Positions 1-10,845 are shown, numbered from the stretch's first letter. The stretch: 64,000 nucleotides of DNA from Corynebacterium kroppenstedtii (GCF_016894245.1 NZ_CP069792.1:62001-126000), one strand, 5' to 3'. Made by a program: numbers and translations. Notes: generated by a model not told the origin, from the letters alone.

Positions 1-106
1 TTGCCCCTATTTGGGAGTGAGATTAATCGGCTAATGGGCGCATAAGTGAAACAATGAAGATGATCAACCCCATCATTGAAGCCAAAACAGGAGGCATGTG
101 CCACCC

Positions 107-1111
107 ATGAGTGACCACAATCAAACACCACCGGACCGTAACCTTGCTATGGAACTGGTTCGCGTGACGGAAGCCGCCGCCCTTGCCTCGGGCAGGTGGG
201 TCGGCCGTGGAAAAAAGAATGAAGGCGACGGAGCCGCTGTCGACGCCATGCGCCAGATGATCAACAGCGTGGAAATGCACGGTGTGGTCGTTATCGGCGA
301 GGGTGAAAAAGACGAGGCCCCGATGCTCTTCAACGGTGAAGAGGTCGGAACAGGCGAAGGACCCGATATCGACATCGCTGTCGACCCCGTTGATGGGACC
401 ACTTTGATGGCTGAAGGTCGCCAAAACGCTATCTCGGTGCTCGCCGCAGCAGAGCGTGGAACCATGTACGACCCCTCCGCAGTGTTCTACATGAAGAAAA
501 TCGCGGTCGGCGCCGAGGCCCGCGGCGTTATTGACGTCAACGCCCCGGTCAAGGACAATATTCGCGCCGTTGCCCACGCCAAGGGTAAGAGGGCTTCTGA
601 CATTACCGTCGTCGTTTTGGATCGCCCACGCCACGAACACCTCATTCAGGAAATTCGCGACGCCGGAGCCAAGGTTCGTTTGATTCACGATGGTGACGTC
701 GCTGGTGCTGTGGCAGCCGCCCAGGATCAATCCCAAAACAGCATCGACATCATGATGGGCGTCGGCGGAACCCCGGAGGGCATCATCACTGCTTGTGCCA
801 TGAGATGCATGGGCGGAGAGATTCAGGGTGTGTTGACCCCGCGTAATGATGAAGAGAAGCAAAAGGCTCTCGATGCTGGCCACGAACTGGGTAAGGTTCT
901 CACGACGGAGGACCTCGTGCACTCACAAAACTGCTTCTTCGTTGCGACGGGTGTGACCAACGGCGATATGCTCCGTGGAGTCACGTATTCACCGCGGGGT
1001 GCGATCACGCGTTCGCTGGTCATGCGGTCAAAGTCCGGTACCATCCGCATGATTGAGTCACATCACCAATTGACGAAGTTGGAAGAGTACTCCGTGGTCG
1101 ATTACAGCTAG
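107..1111 (+). CDS. glpX: Class II fructose-1,6-bisphosphatase
   Basis: This enzyme removes the 1-phosphate from fructose-1,6-bisphosphate, the committed cytosolic step of gluconeogenesis. The protein shows the lithium-sensitive phosphatase signatures [11 protein letters not shown] and [12 protein letters not shown] in the N-terminal third and a [19 protein letters not shown] block later; its length of about 334 residues is normal for GlpX. The ATG at 107 is chosen because AGGAGG lies at 89-94; an in-frame GTG at 98 would sit only 3 nt from that site. The roughly 100 bases before it contain no other gene that I can recognise. fumC follows on the same strand, separated by a hairpin and its own promoter region. 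Identification is very secure; the start is moderately secure. Confidence 0.96.
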   Translation: MSDHNQTPPDRNLAMELVRVTEAAALASGRWVGRGKKNEGDGAAVDAMRQMINSVEMHGVVVIGEGEKDEAPMLFNGEEVGTGEGPDIDIAVDPVDGTTLMAEGRQNAISVLAAAERGTMYDPSAVFYMKKIAVGAEARGVIDVNAPVKDNIRAVAHAKGKRASDITVVVLDRPRHEHLIQEIRDAGAKVRLIHDGDVAGAVAAAQDQSQNSIDIMMGVGGTPEGIITACAMRCMGGEIQGVLTPRNDEEKQKALDAGHELGKVLTTEDLVHSQNCFFVATGVTNGDMLRGVTYSPRGAITRSLVMRSKSGTIRMIESHHQLTKLEEYSVVDYS

Positions 1112-1137
1112 AACCCCGTTTTCGGGTCGGTGTTATG

Positions 1138-1163
1138 CCCGGGGACGTCTTGTGTTCCCCGGG
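1138..1163 (+). terminator. Hairpin after glpX
   Basis: CCCGGGGA (1138-1145) pairs with TCCCCGGG (1156-1163), 26 bases after the glpX stop. No T-run follows, so termination is inferred only from position and stem strength. Confidence 0.5.
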
Positions 1164-1441
1164 TATTCATCAAAGCGACCAACCATATATTCCGCTGCCC
1201 TTCGCAGGACAAGGTTTTTCTGCAGAACGACATTTTTACGCACGCAAGGCAACGCGTACGCACACACGACATCACGCGCTTGTCACATGCCTCGCTGACC
1301 TATGACCTACGGTACTAGGTTGCATGTGTGCCACCATCGATCACACATCGGGGCTCCCGATAAGCCATACTTGACAGTGGCACGAATTCTGCCACGTTGC
1401 ACGTATCCTCATAGCACATATGAAGGTGGGACTTACATAAC
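1164..1441. promoter_or_regulatory. fumC upstream region with two inverted repeats
   Basis: No gene is apparent in this stretch. It holds a perfect 7-bp inverted repeat ATGTGTG-N11-CACACAT (1324-1348) and a perfect 6-bp repeat GTGGCA-N7-TGCCAC (1377-1395). The second lies just before a good -10 hexamer, TATCCT at 1404-1409, so it covers the -35 zone and is a candidate operator. A TTGACA at 1371-1376 has no -10 at the proper distance. The spacing of the first repeat does not match the GlxR consensus. Confidence 0.45.
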
Positions 1442-2845
1442 ATGAGCGATCAAGAATACCGCATCGAACACGACACCATGGGTGAAGTTAAAGTTCCGGC
1501 CACAGCACTGTGGCGGGCGCAAACCCAACGTGCGGTCCAGAATTTCCCAGTGTCAGGCCGTGGCCTTGAACACGCACAAATCCGCGCCATGGGCCTACTC
1601 AAAGCTGCATGTGCGCAAGTCAATCTTGACCGTGGCCTACTTTCAGAGGAAAAAGGCAAAGCCATCATCGCAGCGGCCAACGATATTGCCGACGGCAAAC
1701 ACGACAAAGAGTTTCCTATCGACGTCTTCCAGACCGGTTCCGGTACGTCGTCGAATATGAACACCAACGAGGTTATTGCCTCTATCTGCAAGAACAATGG
1801 CGTCGAGGTGCACCCGAATGACGACGTCAACATGGGCCAGTCCTCGAACGACACCTTCCCCACCGCGACGCACGTTGCCACCACGGAAGCTGCCGTTAAG
1901 GATCTCATCCCCTCGTTGACGACGCTCCATAAGTCCTTATCAGCCAAGGCTACTGAGTGGGAAGAGGTTGTGAAGTCCGGGCGCACCCACCTCATGGATG
2001 CGGTACCGGTGACCTTGGGTCAGGAGTTCTCGGGCTACGCTCGCCAAATCGAAGCTGGTATCGAGAGGGTAAAGGCCACACTACCGCGCGTCGGTGAGCT
2101 CCCCATTGGTGGTACGGCCGTGGGAACGGGACTCAACACCACCGAAGATTTCGGCGAAAAAGTAACCGCTGAACTAGTGAAACTGACCGGTGTTGAGGAG
2201 CTACGTCCCTGCATTAACCACTTTGAGGCTCAGGCAAACCGCGACGGGCTCGTCGAGATGTCGGGTGCACTGAGGAGCATTGCTGTCTCCCTCAACAAGA
2301 TCGCCAACGATATCCGGTGGATGGGTTCTGGCCCGCTGACCGGACTCGGCGAGATTCACTTGCCTGATCTTCAGCCGGGATCGTCGATTATGCCGGGAAA
2401 GGTCAACCCGGTCATGTGCGAGACCGCTACTCAGGTTGCATGCCAGGTGATTGGTAACGACGCTGCGATTGCCGCCGGTGGCATGCAAGGCGCCTTTGAG
2501 CTGAACGTGTTTATCCCGATGATGGCACGCAATGTTTTGGAGTCAATCCGCCTGCTGTCCAACACTGCGGTGATCTTCGCTGAAAAGATGGTGGACGGGA
2601 TTGAGCCCAATGCTGAGCGCATGAGGACACTGGCTGAGTCGTCTCCATCTATCGTTACTCCGCTTAACAGCGCGATCGGTTACGAAGCTGCCGCGAAGGT
2701 TGCTAAGACCGCGCTGAAGGAGGGCAAGACTATTCGCCAAACCGTCATTGACCTCGGTTTTGTCGACGGCGAGAACCTCACGGAGGAAGAGCTGGATAAG
2801 CGTCTCGACGTACTTGCAATGGCGAATACAGGTCGCGATAAGTAA
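1442..2845 (+). CDS. fumC: Class II fumarate hydratase
   Basis: The product interconverts fumarate and malate in the TCA cycle as a soluble, iron-independent homotetramer. The 467-residue length is normal. The superfamily signature [15 protein letters not shown], which carries the catalytic serine loop, lies near residue 315, and [17 protein letters not shown] near residue 180 carries the catalytic histidine. [16 protein letters not shown] near residue 100 is the first conserved region. The start has AAGGTGGG at about 1423-1430. It is transcribed alone, with a T-run terminator immediately downstream. Fumarase/aspartase paralogues were considered, but the motif set is that of FumC. Confidence 0.97.
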   Translation: MSDQEYRIEHDTMGEVKVPATALWRAQTQRAVQNFPVSGRGLEHAQIRAMGLLKAACAQVNLDRGLLSEEKGKAIIAAANDIADGKHDKEFPIDVFQTGSGTSSNMNTNEVIASICKNNGVEVHPNDDVNMGQSSNDTFPTATHVATTEAAVKDLIPSLTTLHKSLSAKATEWEEVVKSGRTHLMDAVPVTLGQEFSGYARQIEAGIERVKATLPRVGELPIGGTAVGTGLNTTEDFGEKVTAELVKLTGVEELRPCINHFEAQANRDGLVEMSGALRSIAVSLNKIANDIRWMGSGPLTGLGEIHLPDLQPGSSIMPGKVNPVMCETATQVACQVIGNDAAIAAGGMQGAFELNVFIPMMARNVLESIRLLSNTAVIFAEKMVDGIEPNAERMRTLAESSPSIVTPLNSAIGYEAAAKVAKTALKEGKTIRQTVIDLGFVDGENLTEEELDKRLDVLAMANTGRDK

Positions 2846-2875
2846 GCGAATGAATCGCTAGTCACCTGCACTACT

Positions 2876-2903
2876 GGGCCACTCTGTGGGGGTGGCCCTT
2901 TTT
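2876..2903 (+). terminator. Rho-independent terminator of fumC
   Basis: GGGCCAC (2876-2882) pairs with GTGGCCC (2892-2898) over a 9-nt loop and is followed directly by TTTTT. Confidence 0.85.
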
Positions 2904-2996
2904 CTATGTGCCGGCGGCCCTCTCATTCTCCCGAGACCCCGTCATGGCCTAAGTCACAAACAAAGCGCTGTTGATTTCTTTCACACAATGCAGACT

Positions 2997-3026
2997 TATA
3001 CTGACCGCAACTTTGCACTGAGTGCA
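2997..3026. promoter_or_regulatory. Promoter -10 and palindromic operator of the TetR/MFS pair
   Basis: A -10 hexamer TATACT (2997-3002) is followed by the palindrome TGCACT-G-AGTGCA (3014-3026), within TTTGCACTGAGTGCATAA. It sits about where transcription would start and 25 bases before the TetR start codon, a typical place for an autoregulatory TetR operator. The -35 (TTGATT at 2971) is poorly spaced. Confidence 0.5.
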
Positions 3027-3050
3027 TAAACGGGTCTAGGGTGGTCTCTC

Positions 3051-5656
<2,606 letters not shown>

Positions 5657-5674
5657 ATACTGGTTACATACGAT

Positions 5675-5731
5675 GCTGCTGTGAAACAGCCCCCGTTGCA
5701 CGTCGACGCGGGTTGTTCTACAGCAGCTTTT
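5675..5731 (+). terminator. Long hairpin terminator between MFS and GNAT genes
   Basis: GCTGCTGT (5675-5682) pairs with ACAGCAGC (5720-5727), with further internal pairing (AACAG-CCC against GGGTTGTT), followed by TTTT. It overlaps the final codons of the convergent GNAT gene. Confidence 0.75.
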
Positions 5732-6224
5732 CGTAAATAGCGCACTGGCGGTATTGATGAGACCACGGACCGTACACCATCCATCCGTGGCGCTGAAGTG
5801 TGCCCACTTTCCTGAATCCTGCCTTTGCATGGAGCGCTTGGGAGGCGGAATTGTCCTCAAATATCCATCCGGTTATGGTCCACGCGCCCCACTCCTTCGC
5901 CTTCACAGCCGAGTGCTCCAGAAGAGCAGTACCCACTCCACGCCCTGACGCGGCCGGATCGATGTAAATAGAATCCTCTAAGAAACCAGTCAGGGAGGGC
6001 CGATGGTAAAACGGCATGAGGGCAACCCACCCGAGAATATGTCCCTCATCTTCCGCGACGAAACACAACTCCGGAATCTTCTTGCCGACGAACTCCTCCC
6101 ACGTGACCGGTGAGTCTTCATACGCACCATTGCCCGTATCCAGCCCGGCCTGGTGAATACGTGCCACGTCTGGATAATCGTCGCGCGTCATAAGACGAAT
6201 GGCTCCTGTGAACGATGCTGTCAT
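5718..6224 (-). CDS. GNAT family N-acetyltransferase (phosphinothricin acetyltransferase-like)
   Basis: The protein transfers an acetyl group from acetyl-CoA to an amine. The acetyl-CoA binding motif A is visible as DPAASGRGVGTALLEHS, and the C-terminal block NSASQALHAKAGFRKVGTLQRHGW, followed by a YEK-like end, is characteristic of the PAT/bar-like subgroup that acetylates phosphinothricin or methionine sulfoximine. Length (168 residues) is normal. The gene is convergent with the MFS transporter and shares its terminator hairpin. The real substrate in this organism is not known; a role in detoxifying amino-acid analogues is an inference from the subgroup. Confidence 0.88.
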   Translation of the reverse strand: MTASFTGAIRLMTRDDYPDVARIHQAGLDTGNGAYEDSPVTWEEFVGKKIPELCFVAEDEGHILGWVALMPFYHRPSLTGFLEDSIYIDPAASGRGVGTALLEHSAVKAKEWGAWTITGWIFEDNSASQALHAKAGFRKVGTLQRHGWMVYGPWSHQYRQCAIYEKLL

Positions 6225-6252
6225 AGCGCTCTATTGTTCCATTCCGTACACG

Positions 6253-6924
6253 CTACCGCGATGATCGAGCTGTGCGCCCCCGAACGATTCCGACAAGGTT
6301 CTGTATGTCGCGATTATCACGAGATTGCAACCACACCATGGCCAGCCGCGTCGGGCGTCCATCGCTCAAAGCGACATCTTTCACACCACGCTTATTGATT
6401 ACCCGCAACAACGGGCGGGGTGCGATAACGACACCGACGTTCGCGGAAACAACTTCAAGCGCGGCACGGACATCGGCTATCTCAACTCGGTAATGGGGAG
6501 GTTTCGGTGACCACATGATCTTTTCGTCTTCTAATTCATGCGAGCTGACCTGCGGAAACAGTGCGATGGGGTTGTCCTTAGGAACCGCAACGCCGGGCTG
6601 TTCCTCGTAGAGCTCAATGAGATGGATTGACTGACCACTCGCTTCAGCATCCTTGACGACACCCTCCCGTCCACGATTATCCATGCGGACGAAAGCCACA
6701 TCGGCCTTTCCACGCAGGACATAAGGAAGTGGATGGTCCGCGGGGGCCGACGCAATACGCACCGGGCGTTCACTACGCGGATCGCGATGTGATTTCTGTT
6801 CTTCGCGCGATTCAGAAGGTTTCGTCATACCGCGCGGCGCACCACCGTGGCGTTCATCAAAACGGCGGAACCATTTGTCGGGAAGAAGTCCCGGGACGAA
6901 GACGACCTTGAGGTATTCGGTCAT
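6253..6924 (-). CDS. Solitary LysR-type substrate-binding domain protein
   Basis: The sequence resembles only the effector-binding half of a LysR-type regulator (for example ADVAFVRMD, PGVAVPKDNPIALF and ANVGVVIAPRPLLRVI). There is no N-terminal winged helix-turn-helix, so direct DNA binding by itself is unlikely. A low-complexity charged segment (about residues 30-60) separates the two lobes. The ATG at 6924 (MTEYLKVVF) is preferred to one at 6957 because the fold's first strand begins there. It is divergent from the DUF5997 gene at 7024, a pairing I recall from other actinobacteria. Function is unknown; a small-molecule sensor or binding role is an inference. Confidence 0.75.
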   Translation of the reverse strand: MTEYLKVVFVPGLLPDKWFRRFDERHGGAPRGMTKPSESREEQKSHRDPRSERPVRIASAPADHPLPYVLRGKADVAFVRMDNRGREGVVKDAEASGQSIHLIELYEEQPGVAVPKDNPIALFPQVSSHELEDEKIMWSPKPPHYRVEIADVRAALEVVSANVGVVIAPRPLLRVINKRGVKDVALSDGRPTRLAMVWLQSRDNRDIQNLVGIVRGRTARSSR

Positions 6925-7023
6925 GAACCGATCGTAACGTACGACGCCCATGCACAACGGGATGAGCGACTCAGTGCTGAGAGCGTCGGGGATGAGAACT
7001 GCTTATGCATTACTCTGGTGCGC

Positions 7024-7428
7024 ATGAACGATACTCATTCGCACAGTGATCGCACGTCCGGGCCGCAACCATCCAGTACTCGTATGAAGCCCATGACGGC
7101 CGCGAAGAAGCTCAATATTTTTCTCCCTGCCACGCCTGAAGACTTCCAGAAGACGGCACTTACCCATGATGAATTTGTGGGCTTACAAAACAATCCGCCT
7201 CAGTGGCTGAAAGATTTGCGGGCAAATGGGCCTCATCCTCGAGCGGAAGTCGCGCGGAAGCTCGGTGTCACCGCTGCAGCATTGAAGCGCAATGACATGG
7301 ATAAACCGCTTACTACTGCTGAAATTAACAACCTTCTTAGCGATCGTCCGCAGTGGCTGCAGGAAGGGCGGAAGTCACTGGCAGAGGAGCGCGAGCGTCG
7401 TCACGCTGCCAACGAAAGTCGTACGTAG
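7024..7428 (+). CDS. DUF5997 family protein
   Basis: This is a small soluble protein of unknown function. Its conserved core starts at MKPMTAAKKLNIFLPATPEDF and continues through PPQWLKDLRANGPHPRAEVARKLGV to a second PQWL segment, as in the actinobacterial DUF5997 family. A short helix-turn-helix-like stretch (RAEVARKLGVTAAALKRN) suggests possible nucleic-acid binding, which is speculation. The ATG at 7024 lies 7 bases after a TACTCT -10 hexamer (7011-7016), consistent with a leaderless transcript; ATG 7084 or 7093 would match the conserved core more tightly. It is divergent from the LysR-like gene. Confidence 0.75.
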   Translation: MNDTHSHSDRTSGPQPSSTRMKPMTAAKKLNIFLPATPEDFQKTALTHDEFVGLQNNPPQWLKDLRANGPHPRAEVARKLGVTAAALKRNDMDKPLTTAEINNLLSDRPQWLQEGRKSLAEERERRHAANESRT

Positions 7429-7452
7429 TGCATAAGCAAAATGTTTCTGTCT

Positions 7453-7505
7453 GCCCCAGCGGCTACTGGGAGTGCCCTACTAACACCCTCTGAACTGGGG
7501 CTTTC
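7453..7505 (+). terminator. Possible terminator after the DUF5997 gene
   Basis: GCCCCAG (7453-7459) can pair with CTGGGGC (7495-7501), followed by TTTCTCTTTT. The loop is long; a smaller CCCAG/CTGGG hairpin competes with it. Confidence 0.35.
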
Positions 7506-8307
7506 TCTTTTCGACGAATGATCGCACCGCCTCTTGATGGTCCTCTGTGAAGGCTAGACGCGCTTGGGCATCCGCTTCCCTCGTGGCCGCGGCCATCACA
7601 GCCTGCTCGTCTTTCACCAAGCTCTTGATTTCACAGAATGCCTTGGTCGGGCCTTGTGCCAATGCTAGGGCGAACTTCGTTGCAGCCTCCTCAGCGCGGT
7701 CGTTGTCGGTGACCTCGGTGACAAGCCCCAGGTCATATGCACGCTCGGCTGTAAGCTGCTGGTCACGGTACAGCACCTCGAGAGCCCTGGCGGGTCCGAC
7801 AACGGAGGTAAGCGTGTGTGAGAGCCCGCAATCGGAAGCTAATCCAACTCCAGCGAAGGAGGCTGTAAAGGATGCTGTTCGGGAAGCAATGCGGAAGTCA
7901 CAGTTCAAAGCTAAAGACCATCCTGCACCGGCCGCTGGTCCAGAAATAGCTGCTACAACGGGGACTTTGATAGCGAGCAAGGCTTCAATCATGGGGTTGT
8001 ATTCATCGACAACCTTGCCCATCCCCTGGCCAGTGGACAAGTCCTGGAGATGTTCTTTGAGGTCTTGCCCGACGCAGAAGGACTTCCCCTCAGCGTTAAG
8101 AAGCACAGCGCGGACGCTCGGATCATTGGCCGAGTCAAATTCTTCGTGGAGACGTGATCGAAGCGCCTTATTGATGGCGTTATACCCTTCTGGACGCCGC
8201 AGCGTGATCACCCGCACCACACCAGAGGCAGCGTCGGCTGCGTTTATTGGTGTGCCTGTCTCAACATCCAGGTTATCGACGCCCACGACGTCCTGTTCGT
8301 CTGCCAT
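7480..8307 (-). CDS. Enoyl-CoA hydratase/isomerase (PaaG-like)
   Basis: This is a crotonase-fold enzyme acting on acyl-CoA thioesters. The CoA-binding and oxyanion-hole segments KSFCVGQDLKEH and ISGPAAGAGWSLALNCDFRIAS are clear. At the catalytic positions the aspartate is kept (GLASDCGLS) while the usual hydratase glutamates are not evident, a pattern of PaaG-type isomerases rather than classic hydratases. Length is 275 residues with a 30-residue N-terminal extension. AAAGG precedes the ATG by about 6 bases. It lies 105 bp downstream of an acyl-CoA dehydrogenase on the same strand, so the two probably act in one acyl-CoA degradation route. Confidence 0.88.
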   Translation of the reverse strand: MADEQDVVGVDNLDVETGTPINAADAASGVVRVITLRRPEGYNAINKALRSRLHEEFDSANDPSVRAVLLNAEGKSFCVGQDLKEHLQDLSTGQGMGKVVDEYNPMIEALLAIKVPVVAAISGPAAGAGWSLALNCDFRIASRTASFTASFAGVGLASDCGLSHTLTSVVGPARALEVLYRDQQLTAERAYDLGLVTEVTDNDRAEEAATKFALALAQGPTKAFCEIKSLVKDEQAVMAAATREADAQARLAFTEDHQEAVRSFVEKRKPQFRGC

Positions 8308-8412
8308 AACAGCCTTTCTGGTCGCCGTTGGGCTTGCGGCGCACGCTCACCACACTGGGTTCACGCACTTCACTCACCGCACGGTAGCCCTACACCGTAG
8401 TTTGGCAGTGTC

Positions 8413-9588
8413 TTACTTGCCAGCGCCCTTAGCAAGGCGACGCGCAATGATTTCCTTCATGATTTCGTTCGGACCACCGTAGATTGGCTGAACACGCGTA
8501 TCCAGGTAATGGGTAGCGATCGGGTATTCCATCATGAATCCATAGCCACCATGCAATTGCAGCGCATTATTAACCACTTCTACCTGCAGATCCGTGGTCC
8601 ACCACTTGGCCATCGCCGCTGTTGTTTCATCAAGCTCGCCCTTGACTTTTGCTTCAATGCAGGCATCGACGAATGACTGAGCAGCTTGAATCTTGGTAGC
8701 CATCTCAGCCAACATCCACCCGTAGGCCTGGTGGTCAACCAGTCGTTTGCCGAACGTCTTACGATCTTGGCTGTGCTGATAAACGAGGTCGAAAGCGCGG
8801 CGCGAGGTCGCTACAGAGCCAACGGCAATCGAAAGCCGCTCTTGCGCCAAGTTGTGCCTGAGGTAACCAAACCCGGCACCTTCTTCACCGAGGAGGTTCT
8901 CAGCCGGAACAGTGACGTTTTCAAAGGACAACTCCGCAGTGTCCTGGGCTTTAAGTCCGACTTTCTTCAGTGGGCCCGTCTTGGTGTACCCCTCCATACC
9001 GTCCTCAACAATGAGGAGCGAAACACCGGCTCGGCCCTTTTCAGGGTCAGTAACGGCCACGATAATTGTGAAATCTGCTTGGACGCCATTGGAGATAAAT
9101 GTCTTGGCACCATTCACGATGTAGTTACCGTCGGCGTCTTTCTTAGCAAGCGTGCGGATCCCTGCCAGGTCGGCTCCGGCGCCCGGCTCGGTCATAGCGA
9201 TAGCCGCGATCTTCTCACCAGCACAGAGTGGACGCAGGAAGCGCTCTTTTTGTTCCTCATTGGCAAAGCGCTCGAGGTAGGGAACAACCAAGTCATTGAT
9301 CGTCTGCACAGAGACAAGGACTGAACCGCAATCAGACTGAGCGAGCTCTTCCGAGAGGATAGCGTTAAAACGCCAGTCGTCCATGCCTCCACCGCCGAAT
9401 TTTTCGTCGGCAGTAATTCCTAAAAGACCGATCTCACCGGCCTTTTTGTACATGTCGCGATCGCAATAGCCCTGTTCATGCCACTGGCCGACATGAGGAG
9501 TGATCTCCTTTGCGACGAAATCGCGGGCGGTTTCACGAAACATCTTGTGCTCGTCATCGAAAATCGTGCGGGGTAAGAAGTTCTTCAT
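8413..9588 (-). CDS. Acyl-CoA dehydrogenase
   Basis: This FAD enzyme introduces the alpha-beta double bond into an acyl-CoA. Family signatures AMTEPGAGADLAG (FAD/substrate) and the C-terminal QLHGGYGFMMEYP and IYGGPNEIMKEII are present; length 391 is normal. In the final motif the glutamate of short- and medium-chain enzymes (YEGT) is replaced by glycine (YGGP). A glutamate in NLAQERLSIA sits where isovaleryl-CoA and long-chain enzymes carry the catalytic base (LDLERL in human IVD), so an IVD/LCAD-type active site is inferred. AAGGAG lies 11 bases before the ATG. The following gene is a crotonase, likely co-transcribed. Confidence 0.93.
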   Translation of the reverse strand: MKNFLPRTIFDDEHKMFRETARDFVAKEITPHVGQWHEQGYCDRDMYKKAGEIGLLGITADEKFGGGGMDDWRFNAILSEELAQSDCGSVLVSVQTINDLVVPYLERFANEEQKERFLRPLCAGEKIAAIAMTEPGAGADLAGIRTLAKKDADGNYIVNGAKTFISNGVQADFTIIVAVTDPEKGRAGVSLLIVEDGMEGYTKTGPLKKVGLKAQDTAELSFENVTVPAENLLGEEGAGFGYLRHNLAQERLSIAVGSVATSRRAFDLVYQHSQDRKTFGKRLVDHQAYGWMLAEMATKIQAAQSFVDACIEAKVKGELDETTAAMAKWWTTDLQVEVVNNALQLHGGYGFMMEYPIATHYLDTRVQPIYGGPNEIMKEIIARRLAKGAGK

Positions 9589-9764
9589 GGGATATGCGCT
9601 CCTTATCTGTTCTTATTGTGATTAGCAGCAGTTTTCGAGGTCTGAAGGTGACCGCGACGTGAACACTACTTTAAGTGGTAGGTCATGGTTTATATGCGAT
9701 AGTAACCCATGTCACAGCTTGACGAGGCGTATTTTTCAATCATGACATAGCGAGACACGAGGGG

Positions 9765-9785
9765 CGGGGGTAAAAATTACCCCCG
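9765..9785. promoter_or_regulatory. 21-bp palindrome upstream of the acyl-CoA dehydrogenase
   Basis: CGGGGGTAA-N3-TTACCCCCG is a perfect 9-bp inverted repeat around AAA, about 180 bases before the acyl-CoA dehydrogenase start. It could be an operator for that gene; the regulator is unknown. Confidence 0.4.
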
Positions 9786-9855
9786 GTCTACATCGGTCAA
9801 AATCCCATTGACCAGGAGATTTCAATTATTGATACAAATAAGTTGCTTAAATCAT

Positions 9856-9886
9856 TGACGGATTGCTTTAGGTAAGGCTAAATTGA
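9856..9886 (+). promoter_or_regulatory. Promoter overlapped by a DtxR-type iron box
   Basis: TTGACG (9856-9861) and TAAATT (9879-9884) are 17 bases apart on the + strand. A 19-bp sequence at 9868-9886 (TTAGGTAAGGCTAAATTGA) matches the known DtxR consensus TWAGGTWAGSCTWACCTWA at 16 of 19 positions and covers the -10. From DtxR biology, transcription should be off with iron and on without it. Confidence 0.65.
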
Positions 9887-9890
9887 AGGT

Positions 9891-10174
9891 CATACCGCAG
9901 CGGGATGTTCGAGAACGCTCTACCACCCGGGGACATCAGGGGTTCCCTAGGTAGGCGGAGCATCTCAGAGTGGTGCACAGTGATGAAAATCGATACTGGT
10001 TGTGCTGGTTCGATCGGCAAGGGTCATTCCTCTTCTCCCCTTCCTGATCTGCCTTCCCTCAGCGCTCGTCACCTCCTCCAGGCGCCGAGGACACCAGCAC
10101 TGTCGTCGCCAATATCGACCTCCGGAATAGAAACGGCACTGTGATGGCCTCGTCAACCATCACAGTGCCGTTTC
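9891..10174 (+). ncRNA. Candidate iron-regulated small RNA
   Basis: A transcript of about 280 nt is predicted from the DtxR-box promoter to the perfect 18-bp hairpin at 10130-10174. No reading frame inside looks like a conserved protein: the longest (9905-10144, 79 codons) ends inside the hairpin and has no ribosome site, and a 25-codon GTG frame at 9973-10047 with GGAG upstream is the only other candidate. The 3' half is rich in C and U and contains CACCTCCTCC (10070-10079), identical in its first 8 bases to the anti-Shine-Dalgarno of 16S rRNA, so it could pair with ribosome-binding sites. Iron-sparing sRNAs such as FsrA and MrsI are functional analogies only. Confidence 0.5.
10130..10174. 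terminator. Perfect 18-bp hairpin, probably a bidirectional terminator
   Basis: GAAACGGCACTGTGATGG (10130-10147) is fully complementary to 10157-10174, with a 9-nt loop. It separates the candidate sRNA from the convergent nicotinamidase gene. The T-run is short (GTTTC within the stem) in both directions. Confidence 0.75.
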
Positions 10175-10192
10175 ACGTATCAGAATCAGTAA

Positions 10193-10843
10193 CTAGCTCA
10201 CCGCTGCACCTGCATGTTTCATTTCTTGCAGGGCCTTCGCGCTGGAATCCGGGGCAACACCGGCGCATAAATCCGGGAGGAGAGTAACGGTGAACCCCTC
10301 CGCGATTCCATCGAGCACCGTCGCCTTCACACAGAAATCTGTCGCAATTCCGCAGACGTCGATAAACTCGATCCCCTGCTTGCGCAACCAGGGGCCTAGT
10401 CTCTCTGGCTGCCCACCGCCTGAGGCCTCATCGGTTCCTTCAAGATAGCCCTCAAAACCGCTATAGGCAGCTTCATATTCGCCCTTCAGGAACCAATAGT
10501 CGACAGATGAGACGTCGAGATTCGGGTGCGAATCGGCTCCTGGAGTGCCGACTTTGCAGTGGACGGGCCATGTCTCGACGAAATCAGGTTCCACACCTGG
10601 CGGTGCAAAGTGTGAGCCGGGGTCGATGTGCCAGTCCTTCGTTCCCACAATGAAGTCATACTTGGCCGTAATATCCGGCCGCCGGACATAATCAGAGATT
10701 CCCGTCGCCACTGTGTCACCACCTTCGCAGCCCAGTGCACCACCAGGGCAGAAATCATTCTGAACGTCAACAATGACTAAGCATCGGTGAGTTGGTCCAG
10801 CGTCCGCTTCGTGTGTGTGAGAGGAACTATTTATGTCGCGCAT
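10193..10843 (-). CDS. pncA: Nicotinamidase (isochorismatase-like hydrolase)
   Basis: The enzyme hydrolyses nicotinamide to nicotinate and ammonia for NAD salvage. The PncA triad is visible: Asp in LVIVDVQNDFCPGGAL, Lys in YWFLKGEYEAAYSGFEG and Cys in GIATDFCVKATVLDG. The metal-binding region reads TKDWHIDPGSHF and the substrate region HCKVGTPGA. Between the lysine and the cysteine is the usual extra segment ending in LRKQGI. The ATG at 10843 starts just after the glyA stop, suggesting translational coupling; an in-frame TTG at 10861 would overlap glyA by 16 bases. Isochorismatase was considered, but the motifs favour PncA. Confidence 0.9.
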   Translation of the reverse strand: MRDINSSSHTHEADAGPTHRCLVIVDVQNDFCPGGALGCEGGDTVATGISDYVRRPDITAKYDFIVGTKDWHIDPGSHFAPPGVEPDFVETWPVHCKVGTPGADSHPNLDVSSVDYWFLKGEYEAAYSGFEGYLEGTDEASGGGQPERLGPWLRKQGIEFIDVCGIATDFCVKATVLDGIAEGFTVTLLPDLCAGVAPDSSAKALQEMKHAGAAVS

Positions 10844-10845
10844 GA

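Noticed and set aside
1130..1318. Reading frame between glpX and fumC
   Set aside because: It starts inside the post-glpX hairpin and has no ribosome site or recognisable domain.
1324..1348. GlxR (CRP-type) site before fumC
   Set aside because: The arms resemble TGTG/CACA but the spacing is 3 bases too long for the consensus.
9905..10144. 79-codon protein in the putative sRNA
   Set aside because: No ribosome site, low-complexity translation, and the frame ends inside the terminator hairpin.
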